In this document: positions 63,073-64,000 of the stretch, piece after piece
Numbering within the stretch: position 1 is the stretch's first letter
Layout: each line of letters begins with the position of its first letter
NCBI GenBank assembly: GCA_963971575.1
Contig: OZ020624.1
Location: forward strand, 29,710,356-29,774,355
Direction of reading: 5' to 3'
Length of the DNA: 64,000 nt
From: Liopterus haemorrhoidalis
Taxonomy: Eukaryota > Arthropoda > Insecta > Coleoptera > Dytiscidae
Program-made: the position numbers and the translations under genes
Notes under the pieces: generated by a model
Told to the model about the DNA's origin: nothing
Database searches by the model: none
What the model saw: the letters and a program-made list of their open reading frames with translations, nothing else

Positions 63073-63477
63073 TATATCGAAATAGGTAAAATAGTTGAAC
63101 CAAATATTCTTTTTTTAAATTGGTCCAGCCATTTTCATATAATATTGGACGTATATCATTTATTTATTCAGAAATCACTCTTACGGCTGTATAATGTGTA
63201 AGAAAGAGAACAATAGTGACTTTACAATGTCGTAGAAAAAGAAAGTACATAAGAGCTATGTCATTGCTTGATACATAAAAATTAGAAAGAGACCAAAGTT
63301 AAGTTCAATTATTTTAGTATCAACTTGCACAATTTTCAGCTGTCTTTATTTAAACAGTGTTTAGTTTAGATATTGTTTAAAAAATAGTTACTCTGTTTCT
63401 GAATACATAAATAAATTAAATTTTAAAGTGTTTAATTTAGTCAGTGTTTAAAATGTTGTCTCTGAATAGACCTGTAA

Positions 63478-63926
63478 TTAGTTTACAAGCAATTAAAAAT
63501 TGTATTTTTAATAAAAATAATAAGGTTGAGAAATACTGGTATAAAATAATTTTTGTTCTATTGTAAACTCAACAATTGTCAAAACATGACATAGCAATTT
63601 TGTTTCCTTTCATTTTTCTTGTAAAATGCATCTGTACGTTCGTTATATTACTTATATGACGTACCAGACGGTAAAAATCTGTCGGTAAACACGAAAAATA
63701 AAATAAAATTTCAACAACTGTGAATTTCCCAAGTCTGGTGACGTCAGGCTAAAGAAGTTTAAATCTACAGTTATGAGACGTCGAAGATGAGACATTAAAA
63801 CGTGACATTTAAACAGCAAGATATCTAATCAAAACCAGGGACTGAGAAGGAAAAGTTACCTTTTATTTCTGTTTGGAACAAAAAAGAAATATATCCCTTT
63901 CTTTACGTACTCACTTCTTATACTAT
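63478..63926. other. non-coding interval
   Basis: No gene recognised. Confidence 0.4.
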
Positions 63927-63929
63927 GTA

Positions 63930-64000
63930 TTGGGTTGTTACATAAGTCTGTTCGTTTTTTTGTTTCACCTTTCATTCAATAAAAAATACATTTTTTTATC
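63930..64000 (+). mobile_element. mariner terminus at the window edge (mellifera-like)
   Basis: TTGGGTTGTTACATAAGTCT and GTTCGTTTTTTTG begin right after a TA at 63928-63929. The TTGGGTTGnnnnnTAAGT pattern is the outer end of mellifera-subfamily mariners. No coding sequence is reached before the window ends. Confidence 0.6.

Larger units (their letters stand above)
61863..63474 (+). mobile_element. PIF/Harbinger element with a nested MITE
   Basis: The ends read inward CAGGGCTATTCAGAAACA and CAGGTCTATTCAGAGACA, with TAA on both outer sides (61860-61862, 63475-63477), the Harbinger duplication. Subterminal ACTGACTAAATT and GTGTTTAA words repeat near both ends. The 1612 bp include a 389-bp MITE (62684-63072). 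The coding relic lies at 62126-62580; the rest of the transposase is gone. Confidence 0.85.

Overview
This window looks like AT-rich animal, most likely insect, intergenic DNA built almost entirely of transposable-element (TE) debris. I found no host protein-coding gene, rRNA or tRNA gene. The insect reading rests on the TE mix: several mariner lineages, Tc1, a rosa-type (DD41D) element, pogo/Tigger, PIF/Harbinger, hAT ends, APE-type LINEs of jockey/CR1 and RTE type, a tRNA-like SINE, solo LTRs and satellites. The species cannot be fixed from the sequence alone.

Layout. 0-10 kb: an edge-truncated mariner, a LINE reverse-transcriptase (RT) relic, a deleted mariner, a hAT end, a full-length Tc1 element (4866-6434) with two repeats per terminus and a dead transposase, a jockey-like RT relic and a degenerate ~160-bp repeat field. 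10-20 kb: a fragment of an unusual ERFHQ(D)-motif protein family, a deleted mariner with intact termini (11505-12408), a hAT end beside a LINE with a long open RT frame (13328-14500), a solo LTR (15779-16324), and a ~170-bp satellite split by a palindrome-rich insert and an RTE fragment. 20-31 kb: a deleted mariner, LINE fragments, a SINE, a ~175-bp satellite (25.8-27.1 kb), a deleted Tc1 element (28294-29223) and two abutting LINE 3' halves. 31-44 kb: a 41-bp minisatellite, LINE pieces, a Harbinger relic, a second solo LTR, a TIR-bounded ERFHQ(D) element (38089-39176), a 475-bp higher-order repeat and LINE RTs. 44-56 kb: a pogo derivative, a rosa-type element blown apart by later insertions (47383-51884), a second TIR-bounded ERFHQ(D) element (52431-53150), a foldback Harbinger MITE and a partly duplicated mariner. 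56-64 kb: RTE and LINE relics, a ~335-bp tandem duplication, a rearranged mariner, a Harbinger element carrying a nested MITE, and a mariner terminus at the window edge.

The most unusual signal is the ERFHQ(D) family. Three separate fragments occur. Two of them lie inside elements with matching inverted termini of the form ACAC-(T/A/C)-GGTCAACA, so the coding sequence moves, or moved, as a DNA transposon or was captured by one. Conserved acidic residues in an RNase H-like context make it a candidate DDE-type transposase; that is my inference. Nothing here forms an operon or pathway. The window's logic is successive insertion, internal deletion and decay, and several nested insertions give relative dates.
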